This document shows, one piece after another, positions 1 through 8,400 of a stretch of DNA of 50,379 nt; the stretch's first letter is position 1, and each line of letters begins with the position of its first letter. Where the stretch lies: positions 1 to 50,379 of the forward strand of contig CAIZOZ010000408.1 of assembly GCA_903934745.1 (NCBI GenBank), written 5' to 3'. The notes below the pieces were generated by a model. It ran no database searches, was not told where the DNA came from, and worked only from the letters and a program-made list of their open reading frames with translations. The position numbers and the translations under genes are program-made. Source of the stretch: an uncultured cyanobacterium. Its GTDB lineage: Bacteria; Cyanobacteriota; Cyanobacteriia; PCC-6307; Cyanobiaceae.

Positions 1-258
1 ATCGGGCACCTCCCCCAGCAGCCAGCCCAGCTGGCGCTCGGAGCTGCCATAGCCACGGGCGGTTTCGATGTGATGGGCACCGATCGCCACGGCCCGCTCC
101 AGGATGGCGCGCAGCTTGTCCTGGCTGGCGGCGGTGATCTCAGCTGGCGGCAGGTCGCTCCAGCTCTGCTGGAAACGCATGCCCCCCAGGGACAGAACCG
201 GCATCGCCAGCTCGGTGCGACCAAATCGCCGGGTCGGCAGCGGCGGCAAGGGCACCAC
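1..258 (-). CDS. Aldo/keto reductase, N-terminal part (cut by window start)
   Basis: The fragment begins with a basic strand (RRFGRTELAMPVLSLGGMRF) and continues to HHIETARGYGSSERQLGWLL. This is the opening beta-strand and the D/E-x-A-x-x-Y active-site segment of the aldo/keto reductase fold, where Tyr acts as the general acid in NAD(P)H-dependent carbonyl reduction. Only about 86 residues lie inside the window, so the catalytic Lys and His and the cofactor site cannot be checked. I chose the GTG at 256-258; a TTG sits directly upstream at 259-261. It starts within 8 nt of the ferredoxin stop, so it is probably the last gene of the operon and may take electrons from, or work beside, that ferredoxin (inference). 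The substrate is unknown. Confidence 0.8.
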   Translation of the reverse strand, partial: MVPLPPLPTRRFGRTELAMPVLSLGGMRFQQSWSDLPPAEITAASQDKLRAILERAVAIGAHHIETARGYGSSERQLGWLLGEVPD

Positions 259-263
259 CAAGG

Positions 264-722
264 TCAGGGGAGCGGAATCGCGGCGGCCACGGAGGCCAGG
301 TTCGCCCCGGTGGCGCGGGGCAGGGTGCGCTTCGGGCGGGCCGGCGAAGGCACCCCCAGGGGCAGGATCTCCTGCTGCTCCAGCTGGGCCTCCAGGGCCG
401 GCAGCTGCTCATACGCCACCCAGTGAATGCAATCCACCGGACAGGTGTCGATCGCCTCCTGAATGCGATCGGTGCTGTCGCCGTCCTGGCGGATCGCCCG
501 GGAGCGGCCCCAGATGGACTCCACCAGAAAGGTGTTACCGGCCACATGGGCGCAGTAGCGGCAGCCGATGCACACCGCTTCATCCACCCAGACGGCCTTC
601 TGCCGCAAGGCCCCACCCAGCACCGGCTCCAGACCCGTGGACCCGGAGCCCGGCTCGGGGCTCACGACACGAAACGCCAGGGCTGGATCCACGCTGGCGG
701 CAGCAGCGGCAAGACCAGCCAT
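264..722 (-). CDS. [4Fe-4S] ferredoxin with C-terminal extension
   Basis: This 152-residue protein carries a cluster motif C51-x2-C54-x2-C57 and a distant C94-P-V-D-C98, the arrangement of a bacterial [4Fe-4S] ferredoxin in which the fourth ligand is in the CPVDC segment (DTCPVDCIHWV). The N-terminal 45 residues and the region after residue 105 have no cluster motif; the C-terminal tail is Ala/Pro-rich. It would be a soluble one-electron carrier. The ATG at 720-722 follows the ycf35 stop by 14 nt, and the next gene begins within 8 nt of its stop, so it is co-transcribed with ycf35 and the aldo/keto reductase. The donor and acceptor are unknown. Longer upstream extension is open but would overlap ycf35. 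Confidence 0.88.
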   Translation of the reverse strand: MAGLAAAAASVDPALAFRVVSPEPGSGSTGLEPVLGGALRQKAVWVDEAVCIGCRYCAHVAGNTFLVESIWGRSRAIRQDGDSTDRIQEAIDTCPVDCIHWVAYEQLPALEAQLEQQEILPLGVPSPARPKRTLPRATGANLASVAAAIPLP

Positions 723-736
723 GGGATCAGCGGCGT

Positions 737-1129
737 TCAGCTGTCCCAACGGGTGACCACCAGTTCGATGCTGCCATCGAGCTGATTGGTCTGCTCGTTC
801 ACCTGAAAACCCTCCTCGGCGCTGGCGGCCAGAATGGTGCGCAGGGCATAGCGCTGGTGCAGCTGGGCCAGAAACCGCTCGACCGGCACAGGTTGCTTCC
901 ACAGATCAAGGTCGGTCACCAGCTCGTAACTGCCGGTGTCGGCGTTGAGGCGGAAGCCGATGTCGGCGCCGCCCGCCTGGGCGATGGCCAGCTCGGCTGT
1001 CACGGTCTGGCCGCGATAGCCACGCACCTGCTGGCTGCCCTCCTGGGGCGAATGGCCCAGATCGGTGAGAGCGGCAACCAGGGTCTGGCGATCACGCAGC
1101 TCGGTGGTGACGGTGCTGAAGTGCGACAT
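737..1129 (-). CDS. ycf35: Ycf35 family protein (DUF1257)
   Basis: This 130-residue protein starts MSHFSTVTTELRDRQTLVAA and contains the features I recall for Ycf35/DUF1257: the Ser-His-Phe start, a central GYRGQ segment, an acidic-hydrophobic middle (GFRLNADTGSYELVTDLD) and a C-terminal block ending ELVVTRWDS. Homologues are encoded in red-lineage plastids and cyanobacteria and their biochemical role is not established. The gene sits between a DUF2997 gene upstream and a ferredoxin gene downstream on the same strand. The DUF1257-DUF2997 pairing is one I have seen repeatedly, so the two proteins probably act together (inference). Length matches the family. Confidence 0.9.
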   Translation of the reverse strand: MSHFSTVTTELRDRQTLVAALTDLGHSPQEGSQQVRGYRGQTVTAELAIAQAGGADIGFRLNADTGSYELVTDLDLWKQPVPVERFLAQLHQRYALRTILAASAEEGFQVNEQTNQLDGSIELVVTRWDS

Positions 1130-1198
1130 CGGATCAGAGGGAACGGAACGGAACGTCAGGACAGTGAAGGCAGGCTGGTTGAGCTCATGCGGCAGGAT

Positions 1199-1414
1199 TC
1201 AGAGCGCGCGGGGCTGGCCGAGAGCTTGGTGCTCGTGCTCCTGCAGCTCCTGGCTCTGGAAAGCCTCGGCGGTGCTTCGCCGCTGCTGAACCTGGCCGAG
1301 GCGAGCCTCGATCCGTTCGGTCAACGGTTCACAGCCCGCGCCCTGCACTCCTTCCACCAGCTCCTCCACCAGCCCATCGGGCCGGATCCGGAAGCGGATG
1401 GTGCGCTGGGCCAT
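1199..1414 (-). CDS. DUF2997 family protein
   Basis: The 71-residue product begins MAQRTIRFRIRPDGLVEELV and continues through EGVQGAGCEPLTERIEARLG. The pattern of an Arg/Ile-rich first strand, a PDG turn, an EGxxGxxC segment and an amphipathic helix is the DUF2997 signature as I remember it, including the single conserved Cys. Function is unknown; the conserved Cys and the companion ferredoxin suggest a redox or metal role, but that is inference. I chose the ATG at 1412-1414 because the family starts at this strand; an upstream start would add 22 unrelated residues and overlap the HEAT gene. The last 25 residues (Gln/Glu/His-rich) exceed the family core. Confidence 0.82.
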   Translation of the reverse strand: MAQRTIRFRIRPDGLVEELVEGVQGAGCEPLTERIEARLGQVQQRRSTAEAFQSQELQEHEHQALGQPRAL

Positions 1415-1476
1415 ACCCGTTGCCGACACGGACTGGCCAAAGGTTAACGGGATTGCTCCTGCCGTGGAGCCGTCCT

Positions 1477-2289
1477 TCATTGCAGCAAGCCTTCGTCCAC
1501 CAGGGTCTGCAAGCGTTCGAGCAGCTCAGGTTGCTCCAGTTGCTCCAGGGCCAGGCGGGCTTCGTCACGCACGCTGGGCTCGGCATCGTGGAGCATCGTA
1601 TGTAGCAGCGATTCCACCACCTGCTGCTGGCGGGGTTCGACCAGATCGGCATAGAGGCGGCCCAGGCCCCAGGCACTGTTGCTGCGCACCGCCGGCTCAC
1701 TGTCGATCCGCAGGCTGAGCAGCAGCTGGGCGGCGGCGGGATCCGCCTTGGCCGGCCCGGTGCCGCCGGCATCGGCCAGCGAGCTGGCCGCCCAGAGGCG
1801 CACGGCGGCCACATCCACCTGCAGGGAGCGGATCAGGGGATTGAGCACCGGAGCCTCCGGGTAATTGCCCAGGCTCCAGGCCACGGCCTTGCGCACGTAG
1901 CCGTTGTCATCGCCAGCCAGCAGGGCCAACAAGGGCTCAACCCCAAGCGGATGGGGATTACGGCCGAGGGCATAGACAGCACTCATCCGCAGAATCGGAC
2001 AGCTGGCCGCCAACAGGGGCAGCAGCAAAGGCACGGCCCGGGGATCCCGGTGTTCACAGAAGATGCGTAGACCCTGCATGCGCTGCTCCTGGGAGCCGCT
2101 CAGCCAGGCGATGCCGGCATCGCATTCCGCCGCTACAGCGAACGCTGTCGGCTCGGTGGTGTCGAGCTCATCGAGTGGATCGCCAAGAAGCTCCTGCGCC
2201 AGTTCAAGGGCGAGCACCTCCGGATCGAGCACCAGATCACCGGAGCTGTCGGGGAAAGGCAACGGATAAGGCTGGGCGTCGTCCGACAT
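1477..2289 (-). CDS. HEAT-repeat protein (IaiH-like / phycobilin lyase-like fold)
   Basis: The 270-residue protein is built from about five helical HEAT repeats between residues 60 and 265. Repeated elements such as RMSAVYALGRN, YVRKAVAWSLGNY, VRLWAASSLADAG, AVRSNSAWGLGRL and VRDEARLALEQLE recur roughly every 35 residues. The N-terminal 55 residues are acidic and lack repeats. Cyanobacteria have two kinds of soluble HEAT proteins of this size: bilin lyase subunits of the CpcE/CpcF type and IaiH, the protein that binds the Fe-S scaffold protein IscA. The position in a ferredoxin-containing operon and the absence of phycobilisome genes lean toward the IaiH-like option, but this is not proven. 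It starts 26 nt after a small membrane protein gene. Confidence 0.8.
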   Translation of the reverse strand: MSDDAQPYPLPFPDSSGDLVLDPEVLALELAQELLGDPLDELDTTEPTAFAVAAECDAGIAWLSGSQEQRMQGLRIFCEHRDPRAVPLLLPLLAASCPILRMSAVYALGRNPHPLGVEPLLALLAGDDNGYVRKAVAWSLGNYPEAPVLNPLIRSLQVDVAAVRLWAASSLADAGGTGPAKADPAAAQLLLSLRIDSEPAVRSNSAWGLGRLYADLVEPRQQQVVESLLHTMLHDAEPSVRDEARLALEQLEQPELLERLQTLVDEGLLQ

Positions 2290-2315
2290 GGGGCGATCCA
2301 GGTGGGGAGATTCTC

Positions 2316-2441
2316 TCAGCCCACCGGTGCCGGCGCCGCCATATCACTGGGAAGCCAGATGCGGGCGCTGACGGCGAACAGGGCCAGGCCGAACATCAGC
2401 ACAATCGCGGCCGGCAGCAGGGTAGAGCGAAAAAACTGCAC
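2316..2441 (-). CDS. Small single-span membrane protein, 41 residues
   Basis: A 41-codon frame starts with GTG at 2439-2441 and ends TGA at 2316-2318. The product begins MQFFRSTLLPAA, then has one hydrophobic span of about 20 residues (IVLMFGLALFAVSARIWL) and a short Pro/Ala-rich tail. A positive residue before and after the span and the compact size resemble the small conserved membrane peptides of cyanobacteria, but it does not match any photosystem or cytochrome b6f subunit I can recall (PetN, PetG, PsbM, PsbX and Psb30 were considered). It lies 26 nt before the HEAT-repeat gene and is the first gene of that operon. No convincing Shine-Dalgarno is visible. Confidence 0.6.
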   Translation of the reverse strand: MQFFRSTLLPAAIVLMFGLALFAVSARIWLPSDMAAPAPVG

Positions 2442-2714
2442 GGAGAATCAACAATGACTCCCATTCTGACCGGTGGCGGGTCCCACCGGCTCCCTGCCAT
2501 GGGAACCAGGCCGTTGCGTCCAAGCCATTGCGTCCAATCCGCCATAGGCGACAAGCCTTTGGTCGCCCCGCTGACAGCACCACGTTTGGGTTGATCTCGT
2601 CTGCTGGGTAGCGCTGATCGTTCGCCGCCTCGAGACGAACCGCTGCGCATTGCGTTTCGAGGATCGACGCCCACCTGGCTCCTAGCGTTCACCCCAAACT
2701 TTGTTGCCTGCTTG

Positions 2715-4034
2715 ATGGCCCCCAGCCCTGCCTCCGAGCCGCTTCCGGCCCCTCTGCCGCTCCCGGCGCCGGGAAATGAACGGCAGCGGCTGGTGGCCGT
2801 GGCCGCCGAGGGTCTGGCCAGCGGCGCCCCTTTGAACATGGGCGGCAAGTTGCTGCAGGGTTGGCTGGCCAGCAGTGGCGTGCCCCTGGAGTTGATCGGT
2901 GTGATTCCGCAGCTGGCAGGGCTGCCCTATGCCTTCAAGTTCCTCTGGGCGCCGCTGCTCGATCGCTGGCCGATCGCCCGGCCCGATCGCCGCCGGGGCT
3001 GGATGCTGGTGCTGCAACTCTGTCTGGTGGTGGTGCTGCTGGTGCTGGCCCTGGTCGCCACCCGGGCGCCCACGCCAGCGAGCCTGAAGCTGATCACCCT
3101 TCTGGCCCTGGTGTTGGCCGCCGCCAGCGCCACCCAGGACATCGTGATCGACGCCTATCGCACCGACCTGCTGCCGGAGGATGAGCGCGGCCAGGGGGCC
3201 GCCACGCACAACTTCGCTTACCGCACCGGCATGTTGCTGGTGAGCTCCGGCGGCTTTCTGCTGGCGGGCCGTTTCGGCTGGCCGGCTGCCTTCATCGGCT
3301 GTGCAGCGCTGATGCTCCTGGTGGTGCCCTTCACCCTCGCGGCCCCCACCCTCAATCCGGTTCAGCATCCCGTCACCAGCCTGCGCCAGGCGGTGGTGGG
3401 GCCGGCCCGGGAGTTTCTGCGTCGCACCGGCGTCAACCAGGCTCCCTGGCTGCTGCTGTTGGTGCTGTTCTATCGCTGGCCCGATGGCCTGCTGGCCGCC
3501 CTCTCGATCGCTTTCCTCAAACAGGCGGGCTTCAGCGACGCCCAGATCGGCCTGCTCGACGGTGGCTGGGCCATTGCCGCCACGATGATCGGCACCGTGA
3601 TCGGCGGTGTGCTGTTCGCCAGGTTGGGGATCAACCGCTGTCTGTGGTTGTTCGCTGTGGTGGGGGCGGCCGGCAACCTCGGCTACGCCGCCCTGGCCCG
3701 CTTCGGCGGCGGCCTGCCGGGGCTGATGGCGGCCGTGAGCCTGGAGAACATCTCCAGCGGCATGGTGGGGGCTGGCTTCGTGGCTCTCCTGATGAGCCTG
3801 TGCAATCCCCGGTTCTCGGCCACCCAGTACGCCCTGCTCTCGGGGGTGTATGCCTTCAGCCGCACCCTGCTGGCCCTGCCCTCCGGTTGGCTGGCGCTGC
3901 AGCTGGGTTGGAGCGGCTACTTCCTGGCGACAGCACTGGCCTCCCTGCCTGCCTTCCTGTTGATGGTGCGCCTGGTGCCCTGGAACGGGGATGGCTGCAT
4001 CGGGGCCTTTGATCCTGCCCGTGATGCCACCTGA
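2715..4034 (+). CDS. AmpG-like major facilitator superfamily permease
   Basis: The 439-residue protein has twelve predicted membrane spans and two segments typical of the AmpG/acetyl-CoA transporter branch of the MFS: GLPYAFKFLWAPLLDR after the second span, and SATQDIVIDAYRTDLL in the loop of spans four and five. AmpG proteins in enterobacteria import anhydromuropeptides for cell-wall recycling; whether the cyanobacterial homologue does this is not shown. The first 30 residues are Pro/Ala-rich and cytoplasmic. The ATG at 2715 is taken as the start; a TTG lies immediately before it. It is convergent with rlmN, with only 24 nt between the stops and no recognisable terminator hairpin. Confidence 0.85.
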   Translation: MAPSPASEPLPAPLPLPAPGNERQRLVAVAAEGLASGAPLNMGGKLLQGWLASSGVPLELIGVIPQLAGLPYAFKFLWAPLLDRWPIARPDRRRGWMLVLQLCLVVVLLVLALVATRAPTPASLKLITLLALVLAAASATQDIVIDAYRTDLLPEDERGQGAATHNFAYRTGMLLVSSGGFLLAGRFGWPAAFIGCAALMLLVVPFTLAAPTLNPVQHPVTSLRQAVVGPAREFLRRTGVNQAPWLLLLVLFYRWPDGLLAALSIAFLKQAGFSDAQIGLLDGGWAIAATMIGTVIGGVLFARLGINRCLWLFAVVGAAGNLGYAALARFGGGLPGLMAAVSLENISSGMVGAGFVALLMSLCNPRFSATQYALLSGVYAFSRTLLALPSGWLALQLGWSGYFLATALASLPAFLLMVRLVPWNGDGCIGAFDPARDAT

Positions 4035-4058
4035 GCATGGCGAACGCCGCGGATCAGT

Positions 4059-5144
4059 TCAGGGGCTGGCGGACTCCTGGCTGACCCCAAGCCGTCGGCG
4101 CAACTGTCCGCAGGCCGCATCCTGATCGAGGCCGCGGCTGGCCCGCACACTCACGGCCACGTGGCGGTCCAGCAAAGTGCGGCGAAAGGCCTCGATCGCT
4201 GCCGGGGCAGGTCGCCGAAAATCCTCCTCTTCGATCGGGTTGTAGGCGATCAGGTTCACATGGCTCTGGAAGCCGCGCAGTCGTTTGGCCAGGGCCTCAG
4301 CGTGACGCGGTTGGTCGTTAACGCCGCCCAGCAGGATGTATTCAAAACTGACGCGCCGGCCGGTGCGGGCGACGTAGTGGCGGCAATCGTCCAGCAAGGC
4401 CTCCAGGGGATAGGCCGACGCTGTAGGGATAAGTTCCTGCCGCAAGCGCTGATCGGGGGCATGCAGGCTCACTGCCAGGGTGAACTGGGCCCGGCCGAGC
4501 CGTTCCAGGGCCCGCTCCGCCAGGGTGGGCAAGGTGCGCGGCACACCCACCGTGCTCACGGTCATCTGACGCTGGGCCATGCCGAGATCGCGGCAGAGGC
4601 AGTCGATGGCGGCGAGCACGGCGTCGATGTTGAGCAAGGGTTCGCCCATGCCCATGAACACCACATGGCTGGGGCGGCGGTCCATTGCCTCGCGGATGCT
4701 CAGCACCTGATCAACGATTTCGTGCACCTCAAGCGAGCGCTGCAGACCGCCCTTGCCGGTGGCACAGAAGCGACAGGCCATCGAACAGCCCACCTGGCTG
4801 CTGACGCAGACCGTGAGCCGATCCGCACTCGGGATGCCGACGGTTTCGAGGCTGAGGCCATCGCCCGTTCCCAGTAGCAATTTGGTGGTGCCATCACGGG
4901 CATCACTGCGGTGCAGCAATGGCAGGCGGCCGATGCTGGCGCCCTGGCCTTCGCCGCGCTGCAGCGTCTCGCGCCAGGCCTTGGGCAAGACCGTGATCGC
5001 CTCCAGGCTGCGGGCCCCTTTGGCATAGATCCAGTCGTGCAGCTGGCGGCCGCGAAAGGCCGGTTGGCCCTGACTCTGGGCCCAGTGCTCGAGTTCGGCC
5101 AAGCCGAGGCCCAGCAGAGGGGTCGCGGCCGGCTGGGGCGCCAT
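4059..5144 (-). CDS. rlmN: Dual-specificity 23S rRNA/tRNA adenine-C2 methyltransferase RlmN
   Basis: RlmN is a radical SAM enzyme that methylates C2 of A2503 in 23S rRNA and A37 in some tRNAs. The 361-residue product contains the C-x3-C-x2-C cluster motif (VGCSMACRFCATGKGG), the GMGEPLLN SAM-binding motif, the family segment FRGRQLHDWIYAKG near the N-terminus, and the late Cys in QDAACGQL that becomes methyl-cysteine in the reaction. I chose the ATG at 5142-5144, just before LLGLGLAELEHWAQ where the family begins. A GTG at 5187-5189 is the main alternative; anything longer would overlap the high-light-inducible gene. It is the last gene of the rpoB-rpoC1-rpoC2-hli cluster. Confidence 0.95.
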   Translation of the reverse strand: MAPQPAATPLLGLGLAELEHWAQSQGQPAFRGRQLHDWIYAKGARSLEAITVLPKAWRETLQRGEGQGASIGRLPLLHRSDARDGTTKLLLGTGDGLSLETVGIPSADRLTVCVSSQVGCSMACRFCATGKGGLQRSLEVHEIVDQVLSIREAMDRRPSHVVFMGMGEPLLNIDAVLAAIDCLCRDLGMAQRQMTVSTVGVPRTLPTLAERALERLGRAQFTLAVSLHAPDQRLRQELIPTASAYPLEALLDDCRHYVARTGRRVSFEYILLGGVNDQPRHAEALAKRLRGFQSHVNLIAYNPIEEEDFRRPAPAAIEAFRRTLLDRHVAVSVRASRGLDQDAACGQLRRRLGVSQESASP

Positions 5145-5242
5145 CGGATCTGCAGCCGGGGCGTTGGCTGCAGCCGTTGTGGTGCTCACTGGAACGGAGG
5201 AGGAGCTGGTCAGAGCAGAGATGGCGGGAGAGAAGGCGGCCC

Positions 5243-5449
5243 TCAGGGCCAGATCAGGATGCCGTGGCCCAGCCACCACTCCACCGCCACCAGGGCGATG
5301 AAGCCGAGCATGGCGATGCGGCCGTGCAGCAGCTCGTTGCGAGCATGGAAACCCCAGCGCGGCAGGCGGCGCACGGGAATCGGCGTACCGAGCTCGGTGC
5401 GAGCCGCCAGGGGCCGCTGGCCGCTGGCGGTGGGGCTGGTGTCAGTCAT
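5243..5449 (-). CDS. hli: High-light-inducible protein (HLIP/SCP, CAB-like)
   Basis: This 68-residue protein has one membrane span carrying the chlorophyll-binding motif of the CAB/ELIP/HLIP family: NELLHGRIAMLGFIALVAVE, with the Glu/Asn and Arg ligands in place. A basic N-terminal arm (RRLPRWGFHARNE) precedes it. HLIPs bind chlorophyll and carotenoid and protect photosystem assembly under light stress. Its ATG (5447-5449) overlaps the end of rpoC2 in an ATGACTGA arrangement, so translation is probably coupled to that of RNA polymerase subunit beta-prime. A GTG immediately upstream is the alternative start. The hli-rlmN order after rpoC2 is one I recall from picocyanobacteria. Confidence 0.92.
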   Translation of the reverse strand: MTDTSPTASGQRPLAARTELGTPIPVRRLPRWGFHARNELLHGRIAMLGFIALVAVEWWLGHGILIWP

Positions 5450-8400
5450 CACTGAGCAGACCCTCCTCCTGCAGACCCTCGAGCGCCGCCGGATCGGCGA
5501 TCAGCTCCTCCTCCAGGCCCTCCTCGACCGAAGGCCGGGTGAAGGCGGCGAAACCGCTGGCGCTGGCCTCGATGCCGTGGCGGCTGCGCGTGGCTTCCAG
5601 ATCCGCGTCGGAGGGATCGTCGAGCACGGCGGCTGATACCGAGGGAGCCGGCATCTCAACGGTGTAATCGGGGCGGAGGTTTTGCATGCGGCGATAGCCG
5701 GCAGCCTCCTCTTCGAGGATGTCGGGATGGGGCCCGGCCTCGGAGCGAAGCTCCTCCTCGAAGCCACTGAAACCGGTGCCAGCCGGAATCAGACGACCGA
5801 TGATCACGTTCTCCTTGAGACCGCGCAGCCAGTCGCTCTTGCCTTCGATCGCCGCCTCGGTGAGCACCCGGGTGGTCTCCTGGAAGGAGGCTGCCGAGAT
5901 GAAACTGTCGGTGTTGAGCGAGGCTTTGGTGATGCCGAGCAGCACCGGCGTGAACTCGGCGGGAGCACCGGCGGTGATCGCAATGGCGGTGTTCACCTGC
6001 TCCACCTGGCGCAGCTCGATCAGCTCCCCGGGCAGCAGGGTGGTGTCGCCAGCATCCTCGATGCGCACCTTGTTGGTCATCTGGCGGACGATCACCTCAA
6101 TGTGTTTGTCGCTGATCGAAACGCCCTGGGATTTGTAGACGTTCTGCACCTCGGTGACCATGCGGAACTGCAGGTTGGAGATCGCCTCCTGGGCTGCCTC
6201 CATGGTGGGCTTGCGCGTACGCAGATCCTCGAAGTAGCACTCCAGCAACTCATGGGGGTTGATCGGACCGTCGGTGAGTTGTTCAGCGGCGGTGACCTGC
6301 TGCGAGTCGCTCACCATCACGGTGCGGCCCAGCAGGATCGGATAGTCGGTGATGGCGTCGTCGCCTTCGATCACCGAAACGGTGGTCAGGTCATCGTCTT
6401 CGCTGTATTTGATCTGCACGATGCCGGCCTTGCGGCACAACACGGCCGATTCCCGCGGGCGACGGGCCTCCAGCAACTCCTCGATGCGCGGCAGGCCCTG
6501 AACGATGTCGCCGGTCTTCTGGCGCTCGAACACCAGCAGAGCGAGGCTGTCGCCCCGCTGCACCAGTTCGCCGTCGCGCACGTGCAGCACCGAATCGGGG
6601 GACACCATGTAGGGGCGCCCGAGGCGGATCGTGAGGCGATGGCCATCGATCGCTTCCACCTGACCGCAGCAAGGGGCAGCAACTCCCTCAGCCAGCAGAT
6701 CGCCATCGACGATGCGCTGGCCGATGACGACGGCAGGTTCGGGGGATCCCAGATCGATTTCCCGGATGTCGCCCTCACGCTCGACAATCAGACGGCGGAT
6801 CGGTTCACCGGGAGTCGGATCCGGCAGATGCACCACCCCGTCGTCCTTGCAGAGGATCTGGGTGGTGGCCACCACATCACCACGTTTGACGGCAAGGCCG
6901 TCCTCCACCTGCAGCTCGGTGTGGGTGGAGCCGTGGCTCGCGTCTGAGAGCGTGTCGCGGCGCACCAGCAGGGTTTCCAGAATCACCAGCTGCAGCCGTT
7001 CGATCGTCTTGGCCCGCTTGTCCGCAACCGCCTCGACGTCAACCGTCATCTGGGGAGTGGTGTCGAAGGTCTCAAGAATCAGCTGGGTGCGCAGCAATTC
7101 GACCCCCTCCACTGACTTGATCAATTCGCCGTCTTTATAAGTGAGACGCTGGGTGGCCTTCAGTCCCAGCGAAGGGCCCCCGGTCTGCTTGACCGTACCG
7201 AGCTCCGGCAGATGGGCGGCATCGGGGATGCTGTATTCCTCGACTGGCCGCAATAGCAGCGCACCACCTTCAGGGGTATCCACCGTTTCAACGAACTGCA
7301 TCACTTCGGCGGTGAGGCCCGGGGCCATCTCTTCGCCGGGATTCACCATCTTGCCGTCGCCGCCGAAGCGGGCCAGCACCTTGCTGTCGGAGACCAGATG
7401 CAACTTGCCAGAGCGCACGATGATCTCGCGCAGGATGTCGTTCTTCTGGGTGACGGTGACAATGCCGGCGGTCTGGCTGAAGATGTCCTTGACCACTTCG
7501 GTGCCGGCCTCGATCCACTGGCCGTCCTCGATCATCAACAGGGAGATGTCCTTGTTGATCTCGTGGGTTTCCTGGGGAATCCAGAGCAGGGTGCCACCCT
7601 TGCTCACCTCATAGCCGTGCTTGGCGGAACGGGCCTTCTTGATCGACAGGCCGGGAGCGAAGCGGACGATGCCGCCGGTCTGGGTGCGGAAACGATCGTC
7701 GGCGAGTTCGGCAATCACCTCGCCGGTGCCGATCTTGCTGCCTGGCTGGGTCTTGAGCAGATAGCGGATGTTGCCCTTGCCTTCCAGGTGCCAGATCTCG
7801 CCGGAATGGGTGGATTCACCGGCCAGTTTGCAGTCCTTGAGGGTGAGGCTGGCGGTGACGATCTGCACCTCACGCGAGTCACCAGCAGAGTCGCGCAGGC
7901 GCACGGCGCCGCCGTATTCGCTCTGCAGACGACTTTCCGCCAACACCTCACCGGTGGTCACGGCGGTGTTGGTGCCCACCACAGGCAGGGCATTGGGGGG
8001 CAGGTTGTAGACATCGCCGCTGAACACCCAAAGCCGCCCAAGGCGCTGCGCTTTGTGGGTGATGTTGCCCTGACGATCGGTGACTTCCCGGGGCTGGATC
8101 ACATCCTCGAAGCGCACTTGACCAGCCAGGTCGCAGATCACATCCTTGGTGGCCTTCTCCACACTCTTCTTGACCTGGGCACCCGCGGAGATCTGGGCCA
8201 GCGTGGTGTCGGAGGGGACGGTCTCGCCGTCGTTGACAAACAGAATTGAACCCGAGGTGATGTCGAGTTTCTGCAGCTTGCCCTTGCCCGAGGGCTTCAC
8301 GCTGAGGACGAAATCGGTTTCGGCCAGGTGGGCCTCGACCCCGTGGGGGGTGCGGTGGGGCCGCAGGCGAGCCTTAGCGCCGAACTCGACGATGCCCTCC

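Noticed and set aside
104..1447. 447-codon plus-strand open frame over the ferredoxin/Ycf35 operon
   Set aside because: It lies antisense to four genes with clear family motifs, and its product is Pro/Arg/Gln/His-rich with no domain. Long antisense frames are expected at this GC content.
4035..4058. Terminator between the convergent AmpG-like gene and rlmN
   Set aside because: The 24-nt gap has no stem followed by a T-run on either strand.
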